A stretch of 64,000 bases of DNA, from positions 1-64,000 of the forward strand of contig NZ_PNFF01000001.1 in NCBI RefSeq assembly GCF_028888695.1, read 5' to 3'. This stretch comes from Bacillus methanolicus. Lineage in GTDB: Bacteria > Bacillota > Bacilli > Bacillales > Cytobacillaceae. The notes under the pieces were generated by a model. That model made no database searches. It was not told where the DNA came from and worked only from the letters and a program-made list of their open reading frames with translations. The position numbers and the translations under genes are program-made. Shown here piece by piece: positions 27,174 through 36,388 of the stretch (position 1 is its first letter; each line of letters opens with the position of its first letter).

Positions 27174-27959
27174 ATGAAAAAATTACGTTTCATAAGCATT
27201 TTTTTAATGTTTACACTTTTATTGGCTGCATGCGGCACTGGCAATGATAACAATGCAAATGGCAATGGCAAAGATAGCAATGAAGAAAAGGTATACAAAG
27301 TTGGAATTGATACTACTTATCCGCCATTTGAATTTAAAGAGGGAAACGAATATAAAGGAATTGACATTGATTTAATTAATGCAATAGCAGAAAACCAAGG
27401 CTTTAAAATTGAATTATCTCCAATGGATTTTGGTGGAATCATACCTGCCTTGCAAGCCGGTCAGCTTGATGTAGCTATTGCAGGCATGAGCATTACGGAC
27501 GAAAGAAAAAAGATCGTAGATTTCTCTGAACCATATTTTGATGCGGGGTTAACATTAGTTGTTAAGAAAGACAATAAAGAAATTAGTTCCGTTGATGACC
27601 TAAAGGGTAAAACAGTTGCCGTTAAAAAAGGAACGACTGGTGCAACTTTTGCACAAGAAAAAGCAAATGAGATCGGCTTTAAAGTTGTTCAATTTAATGA
27701 TAGCCCTTCCATGTTCCAGGAAGTGGCAAACGGAAATGCAGATGTTCTTATTGAAGATTATCCTGTCATTGCATACGCAATTGCCCAAAAAGATCTTGGC
27801 TTAAAAATCGTTGGTGATCGCCTCAATGGGGACCAATACGGAATTGCTGTATTAAAAGGAAAAAATCAAGATCTGTTAGAAAAAATTAATAAAGGTCTTG
27901 CAGAACTTAAAGAAAATGGAAAATACGATGAAATATTAAATAAATATCTGAAGGAATAA
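27174..27959 (+). CDS. Amino-acid ABC transporter substrate-binding lipoprotein (glutamine type)
   Basis: A 261-aa lipoprotein. The signal peptide ends in the lipobox LLLAAC, and a low-complexity Asn/Gly/Lys linker follows. The family 3 solute-binding fold is clear: KVGIDTTYPPFEF, GIDIDLINAIAENQGF, AIAGMSITDERKKIVDFSEPYF and a hinge TVAVKKGTTGA. It is the first gene of an SBP-permease-ATPase operon and is separated from the permease by a terminator, which would raise SBP output over the membrane parts. Glutamine is the likeliest ligand; other polar amino acids are possible. Confidence 0.9.
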   Translation: MKKLRFISIFLMFTLLLAACGTGNDNNANGNGKDSNEEKVYKVGIDTTYPPFEFKEGNEYKGIDIDLINAIAENQGFKIELSPMDFGGIIPALQAGQLDVAIAGMSITDERKKIVDFSEPYFDAGLTLVVKKDNKEISSVDDLKGKTVAVKKGTTGATFAQEKANEIGFKVVQFNDSPSMFQEVANGNADVLIEDYPVIAYAIAQKDLGLKIVGDRLNGDQYGIAVLKGKNQDLLEKINKGLAELKENGKYDEILNKYLKE

Positions 27960-27972
27960 GCCATAATAACAA

Positions 27973-28007
27973 AAGAAAGGCGCGCAGCTGGCGCGCTTTC
28001 TTTTTGA
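27973..28007 (+). terminator. Partial terminator between SBP and permease
   Basis: A GC-rich stem (AGAAAGGCGCGC with GCGCGCTTTCT, one bulged G) is followed by a short T run. It sits inside the operon, so it probably passes only part of the transcripts on to the permease and ATPase genes. Confidence 0.8.
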
Positions 28008-28021
28008 AAGGAGATGAATAA

Positions 28022-28666
28022 ATGGAAATTATTACTGCGGCCTTTCCTTATTTATTGAAAGGTCTCCAAGTAACCCTCCATATTTTCGTTATCGCGATTA
28101 TTTTAGGTTTTATAATCGGATTAGTTGTCGCATTGTTCCGATTAGCGCCGATAAAAATCTTAAATTGGTTTGGAAAAATATATATTGATGCCATCCGGGG
28201 AACACCATTCCTCGTTCAATTATATTTTATTTATTTTGGTATAAATTCATTGGATTGGATTTCATTTAATAATACAACAGCAGGTATCATAACGGTTGCG
28301 ATTAATGCAGGGGCATATTTTTCTGAGATTATCCGAGCCGGTATCCAGTCAATTGATAAAGGACAAACGGAGGCAGCGCGATCGCTCGGTCTGTCAGCAG
28401 TCCAGAATATGCGTTTTATCATTCTTCCTCAAGCCTTTCGAAGAATGCTACCTACGATTACGAACCAATCAATCATTAGCTTAAAAGATACTTCCCTTCT
28501 TTCCATTATTGGAATTGCAGACTTGACGCAACAGGGGCAAATTCAAACTGCGGCTACATTTGAAGCATTTAAAATTTGGCTGACAGTTGGTGTTATGTAT
28601 TTCGTTATTATTTATTTACTATCTTTACTCTCTAATTTCCTTGAACGGAGGTTTGTACTGCGATGA
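28022..28666 (+). CDS. Amino-acid ABC transporter permease
   Basis: A 214-aa HisM/GlnP-type permease with about five membrane helices. The start [15 protein letters not shown] and the segment [16 protein letters not shown] are constant in the family. The cytoplasmic EAA loop ([28 protein letters not shown]) contacts the ATPase. GGAG precedes the ATG, and its stop overlaps the ATPase start by 4 bp. It acts as a homodimer or paired permease in the cytoplasmic membrane. Confidence 0.94.
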   Translation: MEIITAAFPYLLKGLQVTLHIFVIAIILGFIIGLVVALFRLAPIKILNWFGKIYIDAIRGTPFLVQLYFIYFGINSLDWISFNNTTAGIITVAINAGAYFSEIIRAGIQSIDKGQTEAARSLGLSAVQNMRFIILPQAFRRMLPTITNQSIISLKDTSLLSIIGIADLTQQGQIQTAATFEAFKIWLTVGVMYFVIIYLLSLLSNFLERRFVLR

Positions 28667-29391
28667 GCATCATTCAAGTAAAAAACTTAAAAAAATCTTT
28701 TGGAAATCTAGAGGTATTAAAAGATATTAATACGGAAATTAAGGAAAAAGAGGTTGTTTGTGTCATCGGTCCGTCCGGTTCAGGAAAAAGTACATTCCTT
28801 CGTTGCTTAAATCGACTTGAGGAAATAACAGGCGGCCATGTAATCGTGAATGGTCACGACATTACCGATCCGAAGATAGACATTAACAAAGTGAGGCAAG
28901 AGGTCGGGATGGTATTCCAGCAATTCAATCTTTTTCCTCATAAAACAGTTTTAGAAAATATTACGCTCGCACCTATAAAAGTGAAGAAAATGTCAAAAGA
29001 AGAGGCAGAAAAAAAGGCGCTTGAGCTGCTCGATAAAGTTGGATTGCGCGAAAAAGCACAAAGCTATCCCGGAGAATTATCCGGCGGACAAAAACAGCGG
29101 GTGGCTATTGCGAGAGCGTTAGCCATGAATCCAAAAATCATGCTTTTTGATGAACCAACTTCAGCACTTGATCCGGAAATGGTCGGGGATGTATTGGAAG
29201 TAATGAAACAGTTAGCAAAAGAAGGAATGACAATGGTTGTTGTTACCCACGAAATGGGATTCGCCCGCGAAGTAGGCGATCGCGTCCTTTTTATGGACGG
29301 CGGATATATTGTCGAAGAAAATGAACCGAGAGAACTATTCAGCAATCCGCGGCATGAACGAACTAAAGCATTTTTAAGCAAAGTACTTTAA
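28663..29391 (+). CDS. glnQ: Amino-acid ABC transporter ATP-binding protein (GlnQ-like)
   Basis: A 242-aa ATPase of polar amino-acid import. Walker A is GPSGSGKST, the Q-loop is [10 protein letters not shown], the signature is [15 protein letters not shown] and Walker B is [15 protein letters not shown]. The H-loop histidine follows in [10 protein letters not shown]. It is translationally coupled to the permease through the ATGA overlap and is followed by a strong terminator. It is the only ABC ATPase in this window, so it might also energise the ATPase-less transporter at 49702-51257; this is inferred. Confidence 0.93.
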   Translation: MSIIQVKNLKKSFGNLEVLKDINTEIKEKEVVCVIGPSGSGKSTFLRCLNRLEEITGGHVIVNGHDITDPKIDINKVRQEVGMVFQQFNLFPHKTVLENITLAPIKVKKMSKEEAEKKALELLDKVGLREKAQSYPGELSGGQKQRVAIARALAMNPKIMLFDEPTSALDPEMVGDVLEVMKQLAKEGMTMVVVTHEMGFAREVGDRVLFMDGGYIVEENEPRELFSNPRHERTKAFLSKVL

Positions 29392-29419
29392 AAACGAGGG
29401 ATTTATCCTCGTTTTTTTT
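29391..29419 (+). terminator. Terminator of the first ABC operon
   Basis: Stem AAAACGAGG with CCTCGTTTT followed by eight T, immediately after the ATPase stop codon. Confidence 0.88.
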
Positions 29420-29570
29420 AATATCATGTGATAGATTATCAAAAAAATGTGGCATTTGCGGAGGGCATCTTTTTATGTTTCTGCTGAATGGAAGGACTTT
29501 CTGCGAGGGGGAAATGACGGTATATTTACACATTGAATAAACATAAGAAACGAGAGGAGAGAACAGCGGT

Positions 29571-31010
29571 ATGAAAAAGCAAGGATTGACGAAAGGGATG
29601 TATATAAACGGACAGCAGATTTTAATGGAAGATTCTTTCATGGTTCAAAATCCGGCTACTTTTGAATCTGTAGGATATGTTCCGAACGGGACTGCAAAAG
29701 AAGCAAAGCTTGTTGTCGATGCTGCACATGAAGCTTTTCTTACATGGTCTAAAACAACTGCTTACGAGCGAGCGGATTTATTGGAAAAATGGTATCAAAT
29801 AATTCAAGATCGGTTAGATGAGTTAGCTTTCATTATGACACTAGAGCAGGGAAAACCATTGTCAGAAGCAAAAGGTGAAATGAAATATGCCAACAGCTTT
29901 GTTAAATGGTTTGCAGAAGAAGCGAAACGAATTTATGGAGAAACAATCCCGGCTTCAGTTGGTTCCAAGAGAATTTTAGTTCAAAAACAACCCGTTGGGG
30001 TCGTTGCTGCCATAACACCTTGGAACTTTCCGGCGGCGATGATCACTCGGAAAGTAGCTCCGGCTCTTGCTGCAGGTTGTACAGTCGTAATAAAACCGGC
30101 TAAACAAACACCGCTTACAGCACTCTTACTAGCAGAATGTGCTCATGAAGCGGGGGTTCCGGCAGGAGTTATTAATGTCGTAACCACTCAAAATCCAACG
30201 GAAGTGGTAGATGTTTGGATGGAAGATCCACGTGTAAAGAAAGTTACGTTCACCGGTTCTACTCCAATCGGAAAATTATTAATGAAGAAAGCCGCAGATA
30301 CTGTAAAAAAAGTATCTCTTGAACTTGGCGGTCTCGCACCTTTTATCGTCGCAGAAGATGCTGATATTAAAGAAGCTGTGAAGGGTGTTGTACAATCAAA
30401 ATTCAGGAATGCCGGCCAAACATGCATTTGTGCCAATCGGATTTTTGTACATGAGTCAATTAAGGAAACTTTCTTATCAGCGTTTCAAGAAGCTGTATTA
30501 TCACTTCGAGTAGGCAATGGCCTTGATGAGAACGTCGACATCGGTCCGCTAATTGACGAAGAGGCAGTCAAGAAAGTCAAACACCAATTAGAAGATGCTG
30601 TAGCAAAAGGAGCTATTCTCCATGAAGGACCTTCAGCAAACATGGACAAAGGGTATTTTATAGAGCCGGTTGTGATCTCTGATGTAACAGATGATATGTT
30701 ATGTATGCAGGAAGAGACATTTGGACCAATCGCACCGGTCAGCACATATTCAGACGATAAAGAAGTCATTCAACGAGCGAATAACACTCCTTATGGGTTG
30801 GCTGCCTATGTTTACACCCAATCTTTACAAAAGGCTGTTTTATTTTCTGAAAATCTGGAATACGGCATTGTGGGAATTAATGATGGCGCCCCATCTGTTG
30901 CTCAGGCTCCTTTTGGCGGAATGAAAGAAAGTGGACTCGGAAGAGAAGGAAGCCACTATGGGTTAGATGAATTCCTCGAAATTAAATATATTTCTCTTCA
31001 ACTAATTTGA
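29571..31010 (+). CDS. gabD: Succinate-semialdehyde dehydrogenase (NAD(P)+)
   Basis: A 479-aa aldehyde dehydrogenase that oxidises succinate semialdehyde to succinate, the last step of the GABA shunt. The catalytic Glu is in LELGGLAPFIV and the catalytic Cys in NAGQTCICANR, whose adjacent Cys pair is typical of the succinate/glutarate-semialdehyde subfamily. The N-terminal cofactor block AITPWNFPAAMITRKVAPALA is also present. No GABA transaminase lies next to it, so the substrate may be another semialdehyde. GAGGAG precedes the ATG at suitable spacing. Monocistronic. Confidence 0.88.
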   Translation: MKKQGLTKGMYINGQQILMEDSFMVQNPATFESVGYVPNGTAKEAKLVVDAAHEAFLTWSKTTAYERADLLEKWYQIIQDRLDELAFIMTLEQGKPLSEAKGEMKYANSFVKWFAEEAKRIYGETIPASVGSKRILVQKQPVGVVAAITPWNFPAAMITRKVAPALAAGCTVVIKPAKQTPLTALLLAECAHEAGVPAGVINVVTTQNPTEVVDVWMEDPRVKKVTFTGSTPIGKLLMKKAADTVKKVSLELGGLAPFIVAEDADIKEAVKGVVQSKFRNAGQTCICANRIFVHESIKETFLSAFQEAVLSLRVGNGLDENVDIGPLIDEEAVKKVKHQLEDAVAKGAILHEGPSANMDKGYFIEPVVISDVTDDMLCMQEETFGPIAPVSTYSDDKEVIQRANNTPYGLAAYVYTQSLQKAVLFSENLEYGIVGINDGAPSVAQAPFGGMKESGLGREGSHYGLDEFLEIKYISLQLI

Positions 31011-31028
31011 TCTAGTTTTACTCGTAAG

Positions 31029-31070
31029 AAAAAACGCTTAACCTAATGTTAACGGGGTTAAGCGTTTTTT
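31029..31070 (+). terminator. gabD terminator
   Basis: A 15-bp stem, AAAAAACGCTTAACC with GGTTAAGCGTTTTTT, with runs of A and T on either side. It can work on both strands and separates convergent gabD and the kinase gene. Confidence 0.9.
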
Positions 31071-31100
31071 CTCTATTTACGGCAATTAAAGAGGCTTGGG

Positions 31101-32777
31101 TCAGGCTCCAATCTCCTTTATCCCTTCAGGTGTCTGTTCAACTGTATGTTCAATCCTGGTTGGCAATTCAATATTTACTTCTGTTCCTTTATTCTTTTCG
31201 CTATTAAATTGTATCGTTCCATTGTGCGATTGGACAATCTTATAGCTTACGGTTAGGCCAAGGCCGGTTCCTTTTTCTTTTGAAGAATAAAAAGGTTCTC
31301 CGACTTTTTTCAACCGTTCCTTTGATATGCCGCATCCATAATCTTTTACTGTAATCGAAACTTTTTCATTTTCTTTCTTGTTCAAGAAAACGGATACGCT
31401 GCCACCGCATGTTGATGCTTCTATTGCATTTTTGATGATATTAATAAATAATTGCTTTAATTGGTTAGGCTCACATTCAATCATATACTCATTGTCCTGA
31501 AGAACAAAATCAATTTCAACGTTGTGCAGGGCTGCTTCTGTTTTTAGCAATGAAATTACGTCGAACAAAATATTTCGGAGATCAGCTTTTGTAAATTTTA
31601 TTTGCTGCGGCTTCGCCAAAAGCAAGAGCTCACCGACGATATGATTAATACGATTCAATTCGTCGAGCATAATTTGATAATAATATCGATGTTTTTCATC
31701 TTCCATTTGAAGAAGCTGTACAAAGCCTTTTAAAGATGTTAGAGGATTTCTGATTTCGTGGGCTACAATGGCGGACAATTCGCCCACAACAGAGAGCTTT
31801 TCTGCTCTTCTCAGCCGCTCCTCTGTTTTCCTTATTTCGGTAATATCTTTTCCATATCCAATGATTCCGGCAATTTTCCCGTTAACAATGGTTGGAAGCG
31901 CCGTGCATTGCAGGGTAATGGATTCTCCGTTTTTATGGAGGACATTAAGTTCAAATATTTGCGGTTTCTTATCGGAAATAACATTTGAAATCAATTTTAA
32001 TATTTGTTCTTTTTGGTCATCAGGCAATAAGTTTTTTACATTTTTTCCAATGAATTCATCTGAGTCAAAACCTGTGACCGCCTTAAATTGAGGGTTTAAA
32101 TTTGTTATAATCCCATCCAGATCAATCATGTAAACAATATTAGGATTGTACTCAAATAAAGATTTGTATTGTTGCTGGCTTTCCTCCAGCAATTTTTCTA
32201 CATGTTTTCTCTCGGTTATATCTCTTCCTATAATAACTAATCCTTTTCGGCTTCCATCAGAATGGAAAAGAGGAACTTTAATCGTGTCAAAAGTTTTTAC
32301 TGTGCCGTCCGGCAAAGGAATCATTTCTTCAATTCGTGTAATATCCCTGTTTTCCCACGCCTTCTCATCCGATACTTCACAGAATCTGAGAGCATCCGCG
32401 TAAAACTCTGTATACTCTGCTAATTCAGAGTCTTTTTTTCCTTTATAATCGACATTTTCCAGCTGAAACAACTTTAATCCGAATTCATTGGCTTCAATCC
32501 ATCTGCCTTCGCCATCTTTGAAATTAACAAAGTCAACCATCGAATTGATTAGCGTTGAAAGACGCTTTTCTTCTTCTTTTGAAGCGTTCAATTCTTCTTT
32601 CTTGTTTATGAAAAAAAAGAACAGCCACCCGGTCACTAAAACATAAAAGACCTCTTTAGCCCGTTCAAGAAAATGAATCAAAGGGGATGGTTCAAACTGA
32701 TAAAAAAGATAGTTTGTTCCAAAAATCCAAAAAATGCTAACGATGATGTATATATATAATAGCTTTTTCTTGTTCAT
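31101..32777 (-). CDS. PAS-domain sensor histidine kinase, sporulation-kinase type
   Basis: A 558-aa kinase. Two N-terminal membrane helices with a very short loop come first, then two PAS domains (about residues 75-190 and 195-315), the HisKA dimerisation helix with the phospho-accepting H340 (VAHEIRNPLTSLKGFVQLL), and an HATPase domain (N box IIKNAIEAS, G boxes DYGCGIS and GTGLGL). No response regulator is adjacent. Orphan kinases of this build in Bacillus (KinA-KinE) feed the Spo0F/Spo0A phosphorelay, which I infer here. The start at 32777 follows AGGGGG; an upstream in-frame codon has no such site. Confidence 0.87.
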   Translation of the reverse strand: MNKKKLLYIYIIVSIFWIFGTNYLFYQFEPSPLIHFLERAKEVFYVLVTGWLFFFFINKKEELNASKEEEKRLSTLINSMVDFVNFKDGEGRWIEANEFGLKLFQLENVDYKGKKDSELAEYTEFYADALRFCEVSDEKAWENRDITRIEEMIPLPDGTVKTFDTIKVPLFHSDGSRKGLVIIGRDITERKHVEKLLEESQQQYKSLFEYNPNIVYMIDLDGIITNLNPQFKAVTGFDSDEFIGKNVKNLLPDDQKEQILKLISNVISDKKPQIFELNVLHKNGESITLQCTALPTIVNGKIAGIIGYGKDITEIRKTEERLRRAEKLSVVGELSAIVAHEIRNPLTSLKGFVQLLQMEDEKHRYYYQIMLDELNRINHIVGELLLLAKPQQIKFTKADLRNILFDVISLLKTEAALHNVEIDFVLQDNEYMIECEPNQLKQLFINIIKNAIEASTCGGSVSVFLNKKENEKVSITVKDYGCGISKERLKKVGEPFYSSKEKGTGLGLTVSYKIVQSHNGTIQFNSEKNKGTEVNIELPTRIEHTVEQTPEGIKEIGA

Positions 32778-33043
32778 TTTTACCCCCTGTTCATGAAAAA
32801 ATAAAAACAGTTTCTCTTTATGAATCAAACATAATTATAGTATCATTCGTTAACGATTACTGTTAATATAATGTCTTTCTTTTTATAGTAGCACAGAATG
32901 AGGGAAAGATTACAGTGAAATTCGAACATTTAGAGGAAGGGTATGGAAAAGGATTGAAAGATAAAGGAAAAAATAGTTTAATATAGTAAAATTGCCTTAA
33001 TAAATATATGAATAAAAATACATGTTTTTCGGAGTGCTTAAGA

Positions 33044-34051
33044 ATGAAGAAAAAAATATGGATGGGGGGAATTGGTTTCGTTCTGATTCTTTCCATTATG
33101 ATTTTCCTTGACTTCCAAAAAGTGAAAAAAGAGGGAAAGCCTCCCCTGCCAACAGTAAGGGTTGGAAAAGAGATCATTGATGCCTCTCTTAAATCTTACT
33201 CATGGAAAGGTAACAATGGGACTGAGAAAGAAAGTAAAGATCATTCTCTTCCGGCAGTAGATCCTTTAGCTGAACTCACTGTGACTTTCAAAAAAGGTGA
33301 GGAGCCTGATCACATTATTATTCAAACACCTCAAACAAATCCTCCGGAAGTCTATCGGGAACCGGTCGAATCCAATCAATATACTCTTCCTAACTATCCG
33401 GGTTCTCATACTCTCGAAATAATCGCGGAATGGAAGGGAAAAGGGAAAGCAAAATATATTGCAGAGCTTGTGATTAAAGAAAAAGTGTCCTACCAGCGAT
33501 TGCTGGCATCAGAAAAAGGTTTTTATTCTCTGTTTGTTCTCGAACCGGTGGGTTCTCAGTCATCTTTGGAAATTCCGCCCCATATAGGTCTAAATATTAA
33601 CCGGATGGTAGGAACTGATGATCTAGAAAATACACAGGAACAATATCCGGAACTTGAAATTAAATCAGCTCCTACGTTCGTGCTGTTTGATCATGAGAAG
33701 GTGGTTTTAAAAACAGAAAAGCATGAAGAACTCATTCAGTTCCTTCAGTCTCATACAGGTCCATCGTATAAGGATCTATTACCAAAAAGTAAAGAAGGGC
33801 TTTCTGTTTTTGCAGTTCTAGAATCATCGGATGATAATCTGTTCAAAGAACTATCCTACGAGGAAAAATATCCTCATGTGGGTCCTGTCAATGGTATTAC
33901 AGATCTTGAAACAGTTAGAATGGTATACCCGGATTTGAATATCGAGCAGATTCCGACTTACATCGTCTTTAATTACAAGGGTGAAGTTTATCGGAGCCAC
34001 GATTCCAAAGACGTGCTTCAATTTCTAAAAAGCCGCGCACCTGTGAAGTGA
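33044..34051 (+). CDS. Membrane-anchored extracytoplasmic protein with duplicated C-terminal domain
   Basis: A 335-aa protein of unknown function. An uncleaved membrane anchor occupies residues about 5-25 and the rest appears exported. The C-terminal part contains two related units, YPELEIKSAPTFVLFDHEKV and YPDLNIEQIPTYIVFNYKGE. Each is followed by a helix ending in LIQFLQS or VLQFLKS. The pattern, with a conserved Pro before a strand, resembles the second half of a thioredoxin fold, but no CxxC is present. The start at 33044 follows GGAG. Confidence 0.65.
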   Translation: MKKKIWMGGIGFVLILSIMIFLDFQKVKKEGKPPLPTVRVGKEIIDASLKSYSWKGNNGTEKESKDHSLPAVDPLAELTVTFKKGEEPDHIIIQTPQTNPPEVYREPVESNQYTLPNYPGSHTLEIIAEWKGKGKAKYIAELVIKEKVSYQRLLASEKGFYSLFVLEPVGSQSSLEIPPHIGLNINRMVGTDDLENTQEQYPELEIKSAPTFVLFDHEKVVLKTEKHEELIQFLQSHTGPSYKDLLPKSKEGLSVFAVLESSDDNLFKELSYEEKYPHVGPVNGITDLETVRMVYPDLNIEQIPTYIVFNYKGEVYRSHDSKDVLQFLKSRAPVK

Positions 34052-34236
34052 TTTGGTATGTATTTTAAGTTCGAAAAACTGATAAAGATGCCTGCAACGG
34101 ACCTTGCAAAAAATTTAGCAGTGGTTTTGTTATAATGGCAAATAAAGGATAGATATCCAATGTTGGATTAGCTTTTAGGCCCAATAGTTTAAAAGATTAG
34201 TAGTTAATATATTAATTGGTGGAAAGGGAGATGGGC

Positions 34237-34915
34237 TTGGAAAAGAATAGTAACTGTCAAACATGCGGGGCGCCGTTAATAAGAGATTACTGGGATACTG
34301 TTGAAGAGCTCGAATCCGGAGAATATTTGGTTGATGCCTTTGAGGCAATGGTGTGCAGTAATCGGTGCGGCTATTATGAACGGATTAATTATTCAATTAA
34401 GGACGAAGAATTTGAGGTAATAGCCCAGCAAGGGGATGACCGTTTTTTGCTTCTTTATCCAAACGAACAAGGAAGAATATTAGATGCCGATCATCAGCTT
34501 ATTCTTTGGCCGCCGATGAATGTCCATTCTCTTATCGGGCGCGGGTATTGGGAGGAATATACAGGGAATGTTAATGTCTATGAATTGCTAAAGAAGGCAA
34601 CGAAACTGGGAGATGAAAAAATGATATATAATTTTCGTATTGATCGTTCACAGCGGGATTTTCTAAAGCGGGAACTGGTTGATAACAAAAGAATCTATCA
34701 AGGGTGGGGCCAATTTAATCTCGTTAATGACCAATTTGTTAAGGAAACAAGAAACTATTATAACCTTCGATCGACCCGTATCCCTAACAACTCTAGCGGA
34801 TACGTTCAGTGAAGCTGCTTTAACTAAAGCGGCAGATTCCGGGATTAAGCTTATTAATGGCATCGAATTTTGCAGATTGCTGGCTAGCAACGCGCTGCTT
34901 AAAATGACCGATTAA
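34237..34915 (+). pseudogene. Decayed zinc-ribbon / restriction-nuclease-like gene
   Basis: The first frame (TTG at 34237, AAAGGGAG upstream) has a zinc-ribbon pair, CQTCGAP and CSNRCGYYE. Then comes a segment RIDRSQRDFLKRELVDNKR ending in QGWGQF, of a type seen in nuclease-like proteins. It stops at 34812. A second frame continues to 34915 with SLTTLADTFSEAALTKAAD and SGIKLINGIEFCRLL, which looks like the end of an Mrr-type endonuclease domain. The catalytic middle (Asp, QxK) is not visible, so an internal deletion plus frame change is likely. Family assignment rests on pattern only. Confidence 0.5.
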
Positions 34916-34931
34916 ATATAACATTTTTATT

Positions 34932-34964
34932 GGGGGCTGACTCAGAAGCAAAGGGCCAGACCCC
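34932..34964. repeat. Palindromic GGTCTGACCC-type element
   Basis: GGGGGCTGACTC and GGGCCAGACCCC form an imperfect hairpin, a degenerate relative of the elements at 23561-23610 and 54478-54566. Confidence 0.45.
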
Positions 34965-35023
34965 TAATTTTGAAGCTTTTCTATAGATAAAATCCACTAT
35001 GCAATGAATCAATAAGGGGTTTA

Positions 35024-35983
35024 TTAATATCCCTTTTCATAATCCACTAAGTTAATAGTTGGAGTTTTTCCCTCGAGATAGTTTTTTAAGTTAGGGATAA
35101 AAATATCTTCGATTACCCGTTTATTATAATGTTCAGTGGAACCGGCGGTATGTGGCGTAATGATGACATTTTCCATTTCCCATAAAGGACTATTTTCACT
35201 TAATGGTTCTGTTTCAAAAACGTCCAGTCCGGCACCGGCAATTTGCCCGTCTTGTAGCGCCTGAATAAGTTCCGCTTCATTTGCAACTTCACCGCGCCCG
35301 ATATTGATAAAAAATGCCGAAGGTTTCATCAGCATAAATTGCTCTTTTCCAAATAAATGGCGAGTATCTTTTGTAAGAGGCAATGTTACGACAACATAAT
35401 CACATTTTGGGAGAATTTTATTGAGATGGTCTGTTGTGTACATTTCATCGACAAATTCTTCAGGCCTGCCTGAGCGGCGCACACCTAAAACAGTCATTCC
35501 AAAAGCTTTTGCAATTTTTGCTGTTTCTTTCCCGATTGCGCCTACGCCGATAATTCCGACAGTTTTTTGATGCAATTCAAGTTTAAGACCGGAATGGTGC
35601 CACGTTTTCGATTGCTGATTTCTGATATAGGTGTGAATTTTTCTCGTTAATGCTAGCATTAGAGCAAGTATGGTTTCAGAAATAGGATATGCGTGCACTC
35701 CGTTGGCGCTTGTTAGTAAGATTTTTCTTTTTGCCAATTTTTGTAACGGAAGTTCATCAACTCCCGCACTCCAGCTCTGCAGCCAGCGAAGCTGAATGTT
35801 TTCCTCAAGTAATTCCTCCATTTCTTTTTTCCAGCCGGCGATAATTTCGGCGTCTTTTAAATGATTTTGCCATACTGTACGGTCTTTTCCAATGATCAAT
35901 TCCCATTCTGGTACCGTCTCTTTAATTTCTTGGGTAAGGCACTCATCAAGATTATGAGTGATCACCATTTTCCTTTTTTGCAT
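35024..35983 (-). CDS. D-2-hydroxyacid dehydrogenase, copy 2
   Basis: A 319-aa paralog of the enzyme at 1600-2556; long blocks are identical, including GVGAIGKETAKIAKAFGM and GLDVFETEPLSE. The Rossmann motif, the Arg/Glu catalytic region and the active-site His (ITPHTAGSTEHYNKR) are all present. The start at 35983 follows GGAGG; longer in-frame starts lack one. Differences gather near the N-terminus (QKRKMVITHNLDECLTQ), so the copies may differ in substrate. Both are single genes. Confidence 0.88.
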   Translation of the reverse strand: MQKRKMVITHNLDECLTQEIKETVPEWELIIGKDRTVWQNHLKDAEIIAGWKKEMEELLEENIQLRWLQSWSAGVDELPLQKLAKRKILLTSANGVHAYPISETILALMLALTRKIHTYIRNQQSKTWHHSGLKLELHQKTVGIIGVGAIGKETAKIAKAFGMTVLGVRRSGRPEEFVDEMYTTDHLNKILPKCDYVVVTLPLTKDTRHLFGKEQFMLMKPSAFFINIGRGEVANEAELIQALQDGQIAGAGLDVFETEPLSENSPLWEMENVIITPHTAGSTEHYNKRVIEDIFIPNLKNYLEGKTPTINLVDYEKGY

Positions 35984-36136
35984 AATATTCCTCCAACCTG
36001 CAGTATTTAATTTGCATTTTAACATATTGATGGGTAGTACCTCATCTGCATGGAGCAATTTAACACCTACTTTATGTAAATAGAGAAGTACAAAAATAAT
36101 TCCATAAGATTCTAATACTAAAGATGAAGATTAGAA

Positions 36137-36178
36137 AGGACTGTCCTTTACCGATTTAAAGCGGAGTAGGACAGTCCC
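36137..36178 (-). terminator. Hairpin after ybdD
   Basis: AGGACTGTCC (36137-36146) and its complement (36168-36177) form a 10-bp stem shortly after the ybdD stop. The T run is weak, so termination strength is uncertain. Confidence 0.5.
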
Positions 36179-36184
36179 TCTAAA

Positions 36185-36388
36185 TTAACAACATCTTGAA
36201 ATTTTTCCGTCTTTACCGTTGAAGCGGGATTCCTGTGCTTCGCAGAAAAATTCTTTTCTTGATTTGATCGGTTCGCCCGGATGATGTGTTTTCATATGTT
36301 CAATGTATTTTTCATAACTTGGAACTCCAACTAACAGGCTGATGAACTGTTTTCTGTATTTCATAATTTCTTGCAGTTTCTTAAGCAT
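36185..36388 (-). CDS. ybdD: YbdD/YjiX-family small protein
   Basis: A 67-aa cytoplasmic protein of the YbdD/YjiX (DUF466) family, recognised by YEKYIEHMKTHHPGEP, the EFFCEAQESRF block and the C-terminal KDGKISRCC. Its start overlaps the end of cstA, the standard pairing of this family with CstA-type carriers; it is thought to assist or modulate the carrier. The length is typical. Confidence 0.92.
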   Translation of the reverse strand: MLKKLQEIMKYRKQFISLLVGVPSYEKYIEHMKTHHPGEPIKSRKEFFCEAQESRFNGKDGKISRCC

